This document shows positions 1-13,000 of a stretch of DNA of 64,000 nt, one piece after another. This DNA is from Anastatus disparis (lineage: Eukaryota; Arthropoda; Insecta; Hymenoptera; Eupelmidae). Each line of letters opens with the position of its first letter. Position 1 is the stretch's first letter. The position numbers were made by a program, and so were the translations under genes. The DNA lies in NCBI GenBank assembly GCA_017163975.1, contig JAFFSR010000237.1, positions 1,054,001 to 1,118,000 on the forward strand, given 5' to 3'. The notes under the pieces were generated by a model. The model ran no database searches. It was not told the origin of the DNA and saw only the letters and a program-made list of their open reading frames with translations.

Positions 1-3000
1 ATCGAATAATTTCTCTGATGGGAAATGATTGCTTATCGAATGGTTGCTGTTATTACTGTTGAGATTAGAGCTGCGATCCAAGCCGAGGCTATTATGACTT
101 GCTCCTCCTGTTAGCATTCGTTCCCGTTCCTGATTACGTTTGATACGACGGAGTTGTTCCTGAATGCGTCGCTTCTCACGTTTCATTTCTTCTTTTTGGG
201 CTTCGTCTAGAGTAGCGAATTGTTTGATGAACGTCTCATCCTTTGAATTGCGAATCTTGATATAAGTATCAATCACAGCTGGTTTACGTACGATCTCTAC
301 TCTAGTGAATTCCTTCCCTTCAGGATTACGGAAAGTGCGATGAATCTTCAAAACTCGACCTGGTTGGGAATTGAAGTTAGAAGCCGAGTTCTCGTCATCA
401 TCGTCCTTCTTTTTATCCTTGATTTTTTTATCGTCGTGTGTGCCTATATTTTACAAAAATGAAAATTAACATCATCTACGTGATATTTTTATTAAATTAA
501 GTAAAAATATATCTACTAACCTGGAGTGTCGTTCATCAACATTTTTCTAAGTTCATGCCTTTGTTGTTCTTCTCTCTCTAAACTTAATTGCGTACTTGTC
601 TTCTTATTGCTTAACATATTTTCAATATTTTTACCCATTTCTTCAATATCTGAACTATCTTCTTCAGAACTTTCGCCTTCATCTGTACTAAGCACTTCGT
701 TAGATGAAAGTACACGATTTTGTAAGTCAAAAATACGTTGGCATTCTTCCTTATAACGTTCTTGATGTTCTGCTATCGAAAAGCGATTACCACGTGAAAA
801 TTTAGTCATTCCTTCTTCTCCAGCCTTTGCTTTTTCAGTGGACAAAGTTCGTACCACATCGATGACTTCCCATCGTGAAAGTTTCTTAATATCTTCTTCT
901 GGAACACCAAATTTACGAAGCAAAGCTTTGGCATTATTTAAGGAAAGACGACGTAAATCAGCATCTGTACCCGTGACAGTACGCTTTGGTTGTGCTTCTT
1001 GTTCTTCCTAAAAATTTTTTAAAATAATAAATATTGATTAAATTAAAAACTTATTTTCATGAAAATTAGTAATCTTACTTTGCTAATAGTTGGTTTATTT
1101 GGTACTCTGACATAAGAGAAACCTTCACCACAACCTGTAGGATCAGCAGGTCCAGCAAGTTGCAATAAACATTTGCCTTTCATGGCTTGAATATAAGCTC
1201 GCGTTGTGTTCCAAGGAGCCACTTTAACTTCGTCATCCATTTTTAGCTGCATTTCTTCATCGTCATCATCCTGTGGTGTAAATAAGAATTTTTCACCGTA
1301 ACCAGCGTCCTTTAATCGTTGTTCGGCAGCTATCATACTGAAGTAAGCACAACATTGTTCAGGAGATACCATTGCACGAATTTCTTCTTCAGTGGGGAGA
1401 CGAAAATCTGGCTTTATTACCCACCAATTAGAATCCATTCCTGAATAAAATTTTTAAAATATTTAAATTAAATTTTAGTATTTTTTTCAAACAAAATTAA
1501 TCACAAAAATTATTAAAAAAACAATTTATATAAATAATTTACCTGTTCTTTTGAAATCAGCACAGAGTTTCAAACGTTTTCTAATACTGCTTTCACTATG
1601 CGAAGGAAAAGCTCTCTTTATATCATCCATTTTTATCCTACGGGGAGTATCACGTGATTTCCAAAATAATCTATATATAAAAACTTGAAGGAAATCTCTT
1701 ACAAAATTGTTTGCTCTCTTTGAATTTGGCCCTGGTACTTCATAAAGTGGACATTCTTGTCCAGCTACGAAAAGAGCATCGATTTCACGAATATAATACA
1801 GTTGCCTAAGATAACACAAAGAATATAAATGATATAATTTTTTTTTTCATTTTTGAAATTAATCATAGAAAGAAATTATAATATTACCTTGATCTAATAA
1901 CCAAAAAGTCTGATTCTGGCACTTGGTGTTCATAAAGTGGCGCTCTGTACATATTATTCTCAACTGCTTGTATACTTTGCCCAGGTGTCAGAATACCAAG
2001 GAACGGACTTGTATGTGCATATGCAGTCTCACCATATTTATATTTTGGTGGTCCTGTATCTTTTCCAGCTTTACGTTTATAATAGTTTTTGACTTTCGAA
2101 CACATACCTACTTGATTCATTAAAGGCGGATGCTCTTCTGAGAATTCGATGAGGACCAGCTCACCATCTCTACCCGTTAAATCTTCAGCAGTACGCATAA
2201 AGAAGACATCGCCACCACCTGAGGCTATTCTTTCTTGTTCTCGCATCTAAATATATCAAATGTATTGGTAAAAATTTCTGTGAAAAAATCTTAATATATA
2301 CAAAAACTTTTACATAAATATCAAAATAAAAGTTTACCTTTGCTTTTTTCTTTATATGTTTTAATAAAGGTAATACGCCATGTGGACCAGGATTTGCTAA
2401 AGGACCATGACTGTACCGTTTTAAAGGTGGCCTGTGGAAATTTCTCAAACGCATTTGACCCATATGAGTTTGTATAAACGGAGCTCGTAATTCAACTACA
2501 GGTGTACTGTGTTGAATAAGATTTCCACCACCTACTTTTAGTCTTAACGTTGTTTCTGAAGACCTTGGTAAATAATATCTGGAAAGGAAAAGATTTGTTA
2601 TTTTATAATGTTTATGTTACACTTTTCTAATTATGAATAAAACATAAACATTTTTATTTTATTACGTGAATAAACTTACATGTCGTTTGAAATATTAAAC
2701 GGATCCCTATCAGGAGATTTTGGTGGCGGGGGTGGCGTATCTTCCTCGAGTACATTGATTACACCAGCTTTACCCAGTAATAACTTACTCTTTTTCACAT
2801 GCGGATGAGGAATTTTAACTTTTGGTTGAGGTCCATTATCTTTATGTAATAACGCAGGATCTATATCATCTGGAATACCGAGAATAATATTTTCGTCGTT
2901 AGGATCCAACGTGAGTATCTTTGGTTTTGGTATTTTTTTCATTTTTTCTGCATCCCAAATAATTTCATCTTCCCATAAACCATATACAAGTTCTTCATTT

Positions 3001-4876
3001 TCAACTGGAAATATTGAATACCATGTATCATCTTGGTACTCTGAATGCTGTTGCTGACCCTTTGCATTGGTCCTAATGAAAAATAGATTTTTCAATACAT
3101 AAATTTTAACTAATGTTTATTTTAAGTGGCAGTTTTTAAAAATAGAAAATTTATACAGTATATTAATCTATAGATATATTAATAAAATATAAAAGCACTT
3201 TAGCTAACATTTTATTTTTCTGAGACTGCATATGCATAGGCGTAGAAATTTGTGTGGTAGCTAGTCTGACATTTGGAGCAACTGGAACTGGTACACCTTT
3301 ACCAGGTTGGCTAAAAGCTTGTGCAGTTCTATTATCACTTGATGGTACCCAACCAGCAGCATTATTTTTAGTATTCAATTTATGCCTTGCCTAAAAAAAT
3401 ATAGATGGAATTAGTAATTGAATTCTTTTTTAGTTTATGTTTTCTTTATTTTTTAATAATTATATTTTAAAATAAATCTTCTTACTTTGTGTTTTATATC
3501 ATCACCATTCCATATAACATCATCTTCCCAATGTAACTGAGAAACCATTAAAAATGCATCTTCGGCACAATCATCGGCAGGTGGTTTTTCTTCATCAACC
3601 TGAAAACAAGGATACAATGTAATAAGTAGAGTATATGAACAAAATTAATATTTAATAACCTTAAATATTAAAATACCTTTTCTGCTATTTTGAAACCATA
3701 ATTAAAGCCTTCTCCTGTTTCAGGTACTTCGAGAATATCATACCAAATTTGTGCTGGACCAAATCGCCAATCAGCAACTTTTGGGCCCATATCACCATTT
3801 TCACCAGATTCTCCATTTTTTACCTGCTCTTTATCTTTCACAGGCTTTAACAATTTATCCTCGTCATCCGAGCACAATTGTTCAGGAGCAGGTTCTGCAC
3901 CATAATTCATCACCCATCCCTACATTTTAATATTCATTTAAAATTGTAATAAACAGTTTAAATAAAAATTTAAAAAATTAATTTCGACCTTAAACTTATG
4001 TTTTCTATTGTCTTGATCTGAACCAGAATCTGAATCTTTCAATTCTTGTTGCCGTTTTCTTTTTCTTCTTTTTCTAACACCTCTCCAAATTTGTGGCAAA
4101 CTACTTGGTTTTCCAGGACCAAATAATTTTGAAAATCTAAGAACTTTATTTGGCCGAAAGTCTGGAAACAATTCAGTTACATCAACATTAGCGTACTTAG
4201 ATGGTAACATAGAAGCAAGTGGAGTTTCAAGTTTTCTCTTTGCTGCTGCTTCAGCTTCTTCTTTTGTAAGGGTTTCTTTTTCTTCAGGAACAGGTGGAGG
4301 AGGCATTAATTCTTTATCCAACTTATGCTCTACATCTTCATCATCAGCATCGTATCCTGTTTCTTTTTCTGTTTTAACTCCAGAAGCTGATTCTGAAACT
4401 TAAATTTATCTATAAATTTAGAAGCACGTATTTAATGATTAAAGCATCATAAAAAATTGAGCACATTTGTAGGCTTTTCAAATATTTTTCTATGACTTAC
4501 CTACAACTTCTTCATGACAATCTTCTGCCAATTCATTAATATCTGAAAAATCAAGTGCTTCCGGATCTTTCATGATGTAATCAATATCTTCTCTTTCATT
4601 TGGAGCAACATCACCATTTTCCACTGGCTCTTTTCCATTTTCTTGTTTATTCGTCTCATTATCTTGATTCTTCTTAATATCATTATCCTCTGACATCATT
4701 TCATGAAGTAATGAACCAAGACCCAATTGGCAAAGTGATGACAGATGTTGTTTAGCATTGGAATCAAGAATATCATCCTCAAGCTGGCCATTCTCGTCGA
4801 TGTTGCCGAACATGAAACCGGCCAGATTCATTTCGCTTTCGTATTCTCTATCGTTATCATCGTCAGAATCACCCAT
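1..4876 (-). CDS. TAF1: TAF1, transcription initiation factor TFIID subunit 1 (5' part, truncated by window edge)
   Basis: Largest TFIID subunit, a nuclear scaffold that contacts TBP, TAF7 and promoter DNA. Twelve exons join in phase: 4501-4876, 3989-4398, 3677-3919, 3486-3599, 3209-3390, 2680-3072, 2338-2578, 1888-2246, 1543-1805, 1079-1440, 521-1007 and 1-443, giving 1,291 residues with no stop. The start is the ATG at 4876, opening an acidic N-terminus with the [20 protein letters not shown] block that resembles the TAF1 TBP-binding region. Later recognisable TAF1 blocks are [10 protein letters not shown] (exon 3486-3599), [17 protein letters not shown] (2680-3072), [12 protein letters not shown] (1888-2246), [20 protein letters not shown] (521-1007) and [19 protein letters not shown] (1-443), covering the DUF3591 core. 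Zinc knuckle and bromodomains would lie beyond the left edge. The donor chosen for exon 3209-3390 is not the strongest site but is the one that keeps phase. Family assignment is secure. Confidence 0.97.
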
Positions 4877-6531
4877 TTTGATTTTTATTTTTAATAACTA
4901 CTCGACGATTATATCTAAACTAACGAATAAAAAATTTTTTATTTTATCTCGTCGAAGTTATATTTACGTTTAACCAGGAACAATATCACCTGGAAGGTTT
5001 GAGGTTAGATTACCAATCTTATTTATCCTCGTTATATATTGCATAGCGAGGTTTTTTCTCGTAATTTCGTATGAGGCGGTAGCCTCATTATTAAGTCTTT
5101 ATTTCGCGTTTTAATAAACTTATTATTACAGCGATTTTACGCTAATTATATATCAAAATAAATAAATAAACGAAATGACTATTATAACAGTGCCACTTTG
5201 CGCGCTGTCCGAACTCCAACTGTGACTGACGACAAGACGGGGGGGAATATTATTTTTGCTCGTGTGTGCTTATATTACCAAAAATAAGATGGCTGACCGC
5301 TTTATAATAATCGTGACGATTAAGGCGCTATTTCAATGCCGATTGAAAGCATCCGAAAACATAACTGCAACAATATTATCGATAATATATTGTTATTGAT
5401 AATTTATTATTGTTAAATTTTGGTTTTTAAACAATACTGTCATATACTTTCACCATTTATTTATTTTTCTTTGTATACCGACGGCAAAATACTGTAATTC
5501 ATAGAAAAAACGTAGACAATAACAGAAAGTTAAAACTAAAAAAATTAATTTTTTAACAAAATGTTCAAATAAAATTATATGATTAATTTTTTATAACTGA
5601 CGGTAATTTTTTTGTGTTAATTAATTCTAACAATCATGAAGATAGTTTAAAAAATGTTTCGAAACTTATCTCATAATATAAAAAAACAATCCTCAAAATC
5701 ACAATAGCTCTTTGTATAAAGGATTGTGAGCATTTCGTATGTAAACTAATTGTACATAGAACCTTAAAAGTTTCAAATAATTGTTTAAAAATTTTTTTTA
5801 TTATGCATATGTTCCTTTCACAATTTTTGAATATTGTAAAATTATTAAATGAAATATGACTTGATAAGATCATTGATAACATCAATAAACTTCATAATTA
5901 TGACGATCAGTGTCTTACATTATTTAAATTTTTTTTACAAATATTTTACAATACTATATAAATGAAAATGTATTTTTTGTTTTTGATTGATTATTAAAAA
6001 TAAAAAAATTATATTATGCAATTATTATATTAAAGTAGTCTATAATTTTATAAAAATAGAATAATATCGTATTAAAATATTTTTTTGACGGTCAATAACA
6101 GGCAGCTGACTTTTATTAATCAAAAGGATAGAGGGAGTGATAGTGATTCTAAAGGTTTTTATATAAAAAAGTAGCGGGGAAGATATAGCCGAAAAACTGT
6201 TCTGCCATAATTATCCATCCCCTCTCCAATCTAACCAAACACTTTTCAGAGTCGAGTGTGTACCGTGCGGACGCGGTACGTACTATAATCCACAAATCCA
6301 CATTACGGCTTCGTTCATATTTTTTTTTGTTTTGTGTGTTTAATCTAGATTGTTCCTGCAAACATGTGAAGTCTTCAACAAAGAAGTTCGTAAATTTCGA
6401 AGTACATAACCGTTTGTATGATTAAATAATTAAAAAAAATTTTGACTTAATACTGATAGTTTTTTATTTTAAGAGCATCTAAGCTAACCTCAAAAAGCAG
6501 AAACAAACTAGTTTTAACGGCGTTTTTAGAA
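4877..6531. promoter_or_regulatory. Divergent intergenic region between TAF1 and SREK1
   Basis: The two genes point away from each other, so this 1.65-kb stretch should hold both promoters. A GC-richer patch with CpGs lies at about 5200-5330, next to a YY1-like AAGATGGCTG at about 5287. A second richer patch at about 6240-6300 contains the short inverted repeat GTACCG/CGGTAC. No TATA box in a convincing position was found for either gene. The rest is AT-rich with no supported gene; the small open frames at 5634-5885 and 6149-6361 have no recognisable protein character. Confidence 0.35.
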
Positions 6532-9207
6532 ATGGCGGTGGGCTCGACGAAGGTCGTCCAAGTGACGAATATCGCACCCCAGGCAACTAAAGATCAAATG
6601 CAAACCCTTTTTGGCTACTTGGGGAAAATTGAGGATATCAGGCTTTATCCTACTATTAGAGATGTGGCGGTACCGGTTCAATCGAGGATCTGCTACATTA
6701 AGTTCCACGATCAAAATCATGTACAAGTGGCCCAACACATGACAAATACTGTCTTCATTGACCGGGTACTTATCGTTATTCCATACCAAAACGGTGATAT
6801 TCCTGATGAGCAAAGAGCTCTGGAATTAACTAATAATGGTACTGTTGTTCCAGGTAAGTTTTTTTTATTTTTATTTTTCTTAAACATATAATTATTATAA
6901 TTACATGAACATGTGAAAATAAATGTAATTTTTAAAATTTTTGTCCATGTGTTAGTCATTATTTACTCATTAGTTACATAAAATTGAATCAAAATACATG
7001 ATTAATATTTATTATTTATTAAAACTATGATTCACCTGAAATTTTTTTCGTATGTTCTTCTAGAAGATGAGGCATTGTGTGATTTCCATGCGAACATACA
7101 TGATGGCAAAAAGTTGAAATTCACCTTGTTTTAATTTTAGTATGATTTTTTCAATTGTTTGTATTTTAATGCTTATAAATTTAATATATTAATTATTAAA
7201 CTTATAAAAATTAAATAATTTAAGTGTATTATTTAAGTATGCAATTAAAACATTTTTTTTAGGGGTTTAAAATCGTGAAAATTTCAAAATAATTGAGAAT
7301 TTACTCTTTTCAGGATTGTATCCATCAGAACCTAAATTACCACCAAATGTTGTCAATGCAATTGAAGGAATCCCACCAAATCATGTGATAACAACCATGG
7401 ATCCAAAGTTGGAAGCTAATGGTTTACCTCTATATCCGCATCTTCCTGGTCATTTGGATAGTAGGAAAATAGAAGAGATTCGAAGAACCTTAGTTATTGG
7501 TAATTTGGATTCAGCTACCACTGACCAACAGCTGATTGATTTCTTCAGCAATCATAATATTGAGGTGAAATACACTCGTCTTTGTACAAGAGATTCTGAC
7601 ACCAATCACTATGCTCTGGTTGAATTCTCAGAGCAAGCATCAATCGTGCCAGCTTTACTTCTCAACGACAAGATGCTCAATGACAGACCCATTAAGATGA
7701 ACCACTCAGTCCAGTCCGTAGCCAAGCCAGAAGCTAAGAGTAATGAAGCAGCACAGAAGGAGATCGAGGAAGCAATGTCCCGAGTGAAGGAAGCCCAAAA
7801 TCTTATTTCAGCAGCTATAGATCCCATGATAGGAATGTTATCAAAAGACAAACGTAGTCGCAGTGGTTCACGTAGTCGAAAATCCAGGTCAGTTTTCATC
7901 CCAATATTAAAATATTTATTAAATATATATTTTTATTTCATGGCAAATTTAAAAATTTTTTTTCAGGTCAAGATCACGAGGTCGTTCTCGTCGATCTCGA
8001 TCCCGGAAGCGTTCACGCTCAAGGCATAGACGTTCACGCTCTCGACATCGTCGCAAATCACGTTCTCGCTCTCGTAAACGTTCACGTGAGAGATCTAGGG
8101 ATCGTCGTAGAAAATCAAGGTCCCGTCGACGTAGTTCTTCTAGGACGCGGCATCGCTCTCGGTCTAGATCAAGACGCTCAAGATCACGGCGCTCTCGCTC
8201 TCGGTCGAGAGATCGTAAGAAAAGGTCTCCTGCTAGGTAAGCATTGTATTAAATATTTTTACTGTAAATTTAGTTGTTGGCTTGCAAGAGCTTTTAAATA
8301 GAGTATACTTCCTTCTAAGTCAGCAAAAGCTTAAATGTCTAAACGAGGAATAAACAGCCCAAGCTCAAGGCGAGGGTTGTATCGAATTTTGAAAAAAAGT
8401 CTCTTGATTAGATAAGAAGTATACTTTTTCTTCTAAAAGCCAAAAAGCAACAAAGTTGTGATTTTGAGGTTAGAACATGAAAAATTTATGTTTACAAGTA
8501 CTTTTATTAGATTGATTAAAAGTGAGACATTTTTCTATTTTAAAAGAATTAAAATAAATAGGTATATTCATTGAATAACTGAAAAGAGTAATTTAATTTA
8601 TTTTATGATCGACTTGTTGGAAATTCTGTTGTGTAATTTAATATTATTTAAAAAATTATTCTTAACATAATATTAACAATGAATTTTAAAAATTGTTGAG
8701 AATGGAAAGATGAAATAAATTTGGGAAAATATATATTTTTATTAAAAATTCTTTGTACAAAATTTGCCAAAAACTTATAATTACTCTTATTATTTATAAT
8801 AGCTTATCATTAAAACTCAGTAATACACTTGATTTTTTATTTTCAGAAAAAGGAGTCGCTCACGTTCTCGCAGTAAGAGATCTAAATCCCGTTCCAGAAG
8901 ATCTAGGTCCAAATCAAAATCGAGGTCTTCCAAATCAAAATATTCAGATAAGGATAGATCTCGTGACAAAGATAAGGAGAGTCGTAGCAAGGATAAATCA
9001 GAAAGTAATGGAAAGAGTAAAAGTAGCAGTAGCAACAAAGATGATAGAGAAAGGAGTGTGGATTCCCGAAGTGAACGTAGCAGTGATAAAAAATCGAGGG
9101 ATAAGGAAAGAAGATCCGAAAGAGATGATAAACGATCGGAGGATAAAAGTAGAGCAAGTTCTGAGTACAGCGACAGAGATAAAGATAAACACGACTCTGA
9201 AAACTAA
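6532..9207 (+). CDS. SREK1: SREK1-like splicing regulatory protein (two RRMs plus RS domain)
   Basis: SR-family nuclear splicing regulator. Four exons join in phase: 6532-6853, 7314-7887, 7967-8236 and 8847-9207 (TAA), giving 508 residues. RRM1 occupies about residues 7-85 (starts VVQVTNIAP; RNP-like CYIKF). RRM2 is about residues 166-237 (TLVIGNL; YALVEF). A conserved EAQNLISAAIDPM helix follows, then an Arg/Ser-rich region from about 285 to 400 and a Lys/Glu/Asp/Ser-rich tail ending HDSEN. The order RRM, RRM, helix, RS, charged tail matches vertebrate SREK1 (SFRS12), although the charged tail is shorter. The ATG at 6532 is the first in frame and begins just before RRM1. Exon 3 is 270 nt with identical phase on both sides, so it can be skipped without a frameshift and would remove most of the densest RS repeats. 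A candidate poly(A) signal lies at 9745. Confidence 0.93.
7064..7134 (+). other. Candidate alternative terminal or poison exon in SREK1 intron 1
   Basis: A good acceptor (pyrimidine tract ending TTCTTCTAG at 7063) opens a stretch that continues the reading phase of exon 1 for 22 further complete codons before TAA at 7132-7134. It is visibly GC-richer than the surrounding intron. Use of it would yield an RRM1-only protein of about 130 residues, or a transcript destroyed by nonsense-mediated decay. No donor or poly(A) signal was established, so this is a suggestion only. Confidence 0.3.
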
Positions 9208-9744
9208 TGGATAATTTATTTAAAAATAGACAATTTCTTTTAAAGAAGGTCAGTGCGGAGAGTCAAGATTTTTTTTCAAATATGCTATACAGTATGCTAC
9301 ATTATTGTTTTCTCGCTCATTTTGTGTCTTATTAATTGTTTTACAAAATTTGTATTTTATAATTAATTGTTAATGGGAAATCGATAATTTGATAAAGTGT
9401 GCCTGCCTGGTAGAAAATTAATTGTTGTGTAAATAACTGAAGCTTTACCTTTGCTGGAACAATTCCAACTTAATCAATATCAACCAAATTAATTCATCAA
9501 TTTTATTTAAATTTAAATACATGTTAGATCTATTTACAATTATTAATGTTTTGTAGTTTAACTACAATGTATTAAATTAAATGCTAAAATAATAGTGAAG
9601 GAAAAATTATAAAAAAGAGATTTATTAAACTTGATGCATTTGACATTGTTTATACCATTTGTTTCTTCCTAACAGTATGATTTTGTTTTGATGTTAACTA
9701 TTTTCTTATTTAATATAGATTTATAAGTAATATTATACAATTGG

Positions 9745-9750
9745 AATAAA
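9745..9750 (+). terminator. Candidate poly(A) signal AATAAA for the SREK1-like gene
   Basis: Canonical AATAAA 538 bases after the SREK1 stop. The 9208-10040 interval holds only the two facing 3' ends (SREK1 on plus, P450 on minus) and no other gene. Confidence 0.4.
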
Positions 9751-10040
9751 ATTTGAATGCAACTTTCGTGTGTCTAATTATAAATTTTTTTCTCAAAAAA
9801 AAAAAATCCTTTTAAACTTATTGTAGTAATAATTATTTTATAATAAAATTTCTACCAGGCTTGCTTCGTCTTGCCATCTTTTCAGAATGCATTTCTATTT
9901 CTTTTTACGTGTAAGAATAATATCGAGGTTTTATCAATTAAAGTGGAAAAACAAAAAATAACGCATAATGTATGAACATAAAAAACAACCTATATTAAAA
10001 AAAAATTACAGAATCTATTTAAAAACTACAATACGCTATA

Positions 10041-13000
10041 CTACGTTCGCTTCGTCATAAGTACACGATAAGGTTTAGGACTGGCAGTAACGCCATCAGT
10101 GTACTCATTACGTGGTGGATCTTCACCTGGCACTGGTGTAAAAGAAAAGTTTTGAAGTAATGCTGCTGTTATCATAAACATGTTGCTTTTGGCTAATACT
10201 TCGCCCATGCAGCGATGTTTACCTACAAAACACAATTTCTTTTTTACAAGAGAATGGAATAAAAAATTAAGATTAGTTAATAATATAATGTAATTGAGAA
10301 TGTGCTATTTGCTTTTATAATACTAAAGTCATGAATGTTGAACGATAATTCAATGAAATTGTACAAATAATAAAACATATTTCTTTTTGATCATGAAAAA
10401 AAAAAATTTGTATATATTATTTATGAAAGAAATATTTGAATTTTTACATTTTTTTAAAAATTAATCTGTCCCGAAGTGTACAAATGTACAATTATATTAA
10501 TGTACAATTGCTACAATTAAAAGTAATACAAATTAGAAAATTAGATTTTAATACAGCAATCAATTATATACAGTATTTTGTAAAGAAATTCAAATGATGA
10601 AGAATCAATGTATATTTACGTACCAAAACTAAAAGGTAAATACTGTTCAGGCATAACCAATTTTCCAGATTCATCAATGAATCTTTCTGGTCTGAATTCC
10701 TCAGGATCTCCCCAGAATTCCCCCATTAGAATCCTGTTGAAATTCACGACCAGCATACTGTCCTATAAAAAAGAATAGAAAAATAATTGTATTAAATCTC
10801 TTTTTTAGATTTCCTGTTAATTTGAAATTATAAATAATCAAATAAAAATTACAAAGATTTTATAAAAAGTCTTTAATATAGAATATCTATGTACCTTAGG
10901 TATCCTATATCCCATAACTGTTGTATCTTTAAGAGCTCGATGTGGAATATTCATTGTTCGTCCCATAAACATTCTCAATGATTCGAGAACAACTGCATTA
11001 ATATACGTCAGTCTACAAAAATAATATAAATTCATTTTTTTGAAAAATTTTCATGAAGCTTTTCATGAATTGATTTCAAGAATTAATATTTTAAAAACAA
11101 TTTTTCAAATATTTAAAAACAAAATGAATAATCTTTAATATTGACGTGTATGAAGCTCTTGGATATGTTTTAACTGACGTTTAAAAAACAAAAAAAATGT
11201 TCAGAACTTGAGGTCTAAGTCAAGGTGATCAAAAGTTGTGGAACATAAATTTGTCATTGTTTAGTTATTGTTTACCAAATACAATATTTTCACAAGTTTT
11301 TTACTTGAAAACGGTTGAGTCTTGAAAAAAAGTTATGAGTACTTTTTATTGAAAATAATGTATAGATAAGATAAATCTTATAGTCAATCAGATTAGATTA
11401 AAAGTTATAAATCATAAATATAAATTATAAGGTATATTTTAAGACAATTTTTAAGAAAAAGTTTCGTGTTAACTTTTTTGCGAAATTTTGATTTTTGAAT
11501 AAAATTTTGTAAAATTATTAATTAGCAAAAAATCAAGATTTCAATGTTTCAGAATTTTAGAGTATCTTGACCTTAGGCCTTGACTTATAAATGAAATTCA
11601 CGTAAACGGTCGTACTTGAAATTTTTCAAAAATATTTTTTATAAAAACCTCGAAAAAATAGGACCTTAATAAAATAATAGAATAGTAAATTATTCTATTT
11701 ATTTTAATAAAAAAATTATTATCAAACAATTTCATATTAACATAAATGAATATTTCAATAACATTAACTTTATTTTCTGTTACAGTAATAGTAAACATCA
11801 CCTAGTTCGCAAAAATTTTTTAATCATTTATGCAAATTAAAAAGATATTAAATTTTTTACCTTGGCCTATCATTCAAGGATGGCAATCTTTCACGTCCGA
11901 TTACAGTATCAATTTCTTGCTGTGCCTTCCTTTGTACTTCCGGATTCAGTACAAGAAAGAGAAAGCCGAAACATAAAGCTTTCGATGTTGTCTCAGAACC
12001 GGCCATGAACAAATCAACGCAGATTCCTAATAATTGGCCTTCTGTTAATTTATAAAAAATTTTATATTAGTTTTTTTCCTTTTTTTTATATTTCCCTACT
12101 TTATTTCAATATTTGCAGTTAAAATGAATAATTTGAAATAATCTTTTTTTTTTCATGTGTAGCAGATTAAATTAGAAATTTTCATACGATAAAAATAGTT
12201 TTGAAAATTCAATGTTTTACCTGAGAAAGTTTCTCCAGGACTTTCTGATTGTAAGACTTGTAAATAAACATCCATAAGATCTCGTGGAGCAGCTGGGTCA
12301 AAGGTTTTTTTATGATTCTCTAATTCATCCTGTATATTAAAAAAACATTATAGGACAAAATTCTTAGTTATTTCATCTGAACCTAATGCTGTGCTTTTTT
12401 TTTTTAAATATATGCTAAGCACAGAATAGAGTTCAGACACAGTATAAGAAAGGTTCTCTCTATTTTATTCCCAAATTATTTGATATTTTAAATCTTTTAA
12501 ATAATAAAAATTTAAAAGATTAAAATGCTATACTTTCATTTAATTATACTCACTCTTATGAATTTCCAAAGCTGCTGATGTGTTTCCATAAACTTTTTGT
12601 AACCAGACATTTCAGGTGCAGCGTATTTAAGAAAGGGAAAGTGATTAAATAAGCAGCCAACCATATCAACATCCCGAAGAAGTGTTGTAAATATTTTCTG
12701 CAAGTAAATTAGATCTTTGTCGTTGATGTTATATCTAAATTAACATAATAAATTAAAATGTCAAATAATCAAATTCCCTTTTATTTTTAATAATTATTAG
12801 ATTAAAATTAAGAAAAACAAATGTTTTTAGTAATAATTTAATTTTACCTTTTTCCAGCCATCATACACCAAAGCGTATTGAGTACTGGTACACCAAAGAA
12901 ATCGTCCATTTCAACAATGATTCCAGGTACTTTGGCAGCATTTCTTATTTCCAAATCATCATTAATTTTAACGTAAAAATCTTCGGCTGTTAATGATTTT

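Noticed and set aside
6526..6813. Minus-strand open frame opposite SREK1 exon 1
   Set aside because: Antisense shadow of RRM1; no family motif.
8817..9157. Minus-strand open frames over the SREK1 tail
   Set aside because: Leu/Ser/Asp- or Tyr-rich translations are the complement of RS and Lys/Glu codons.
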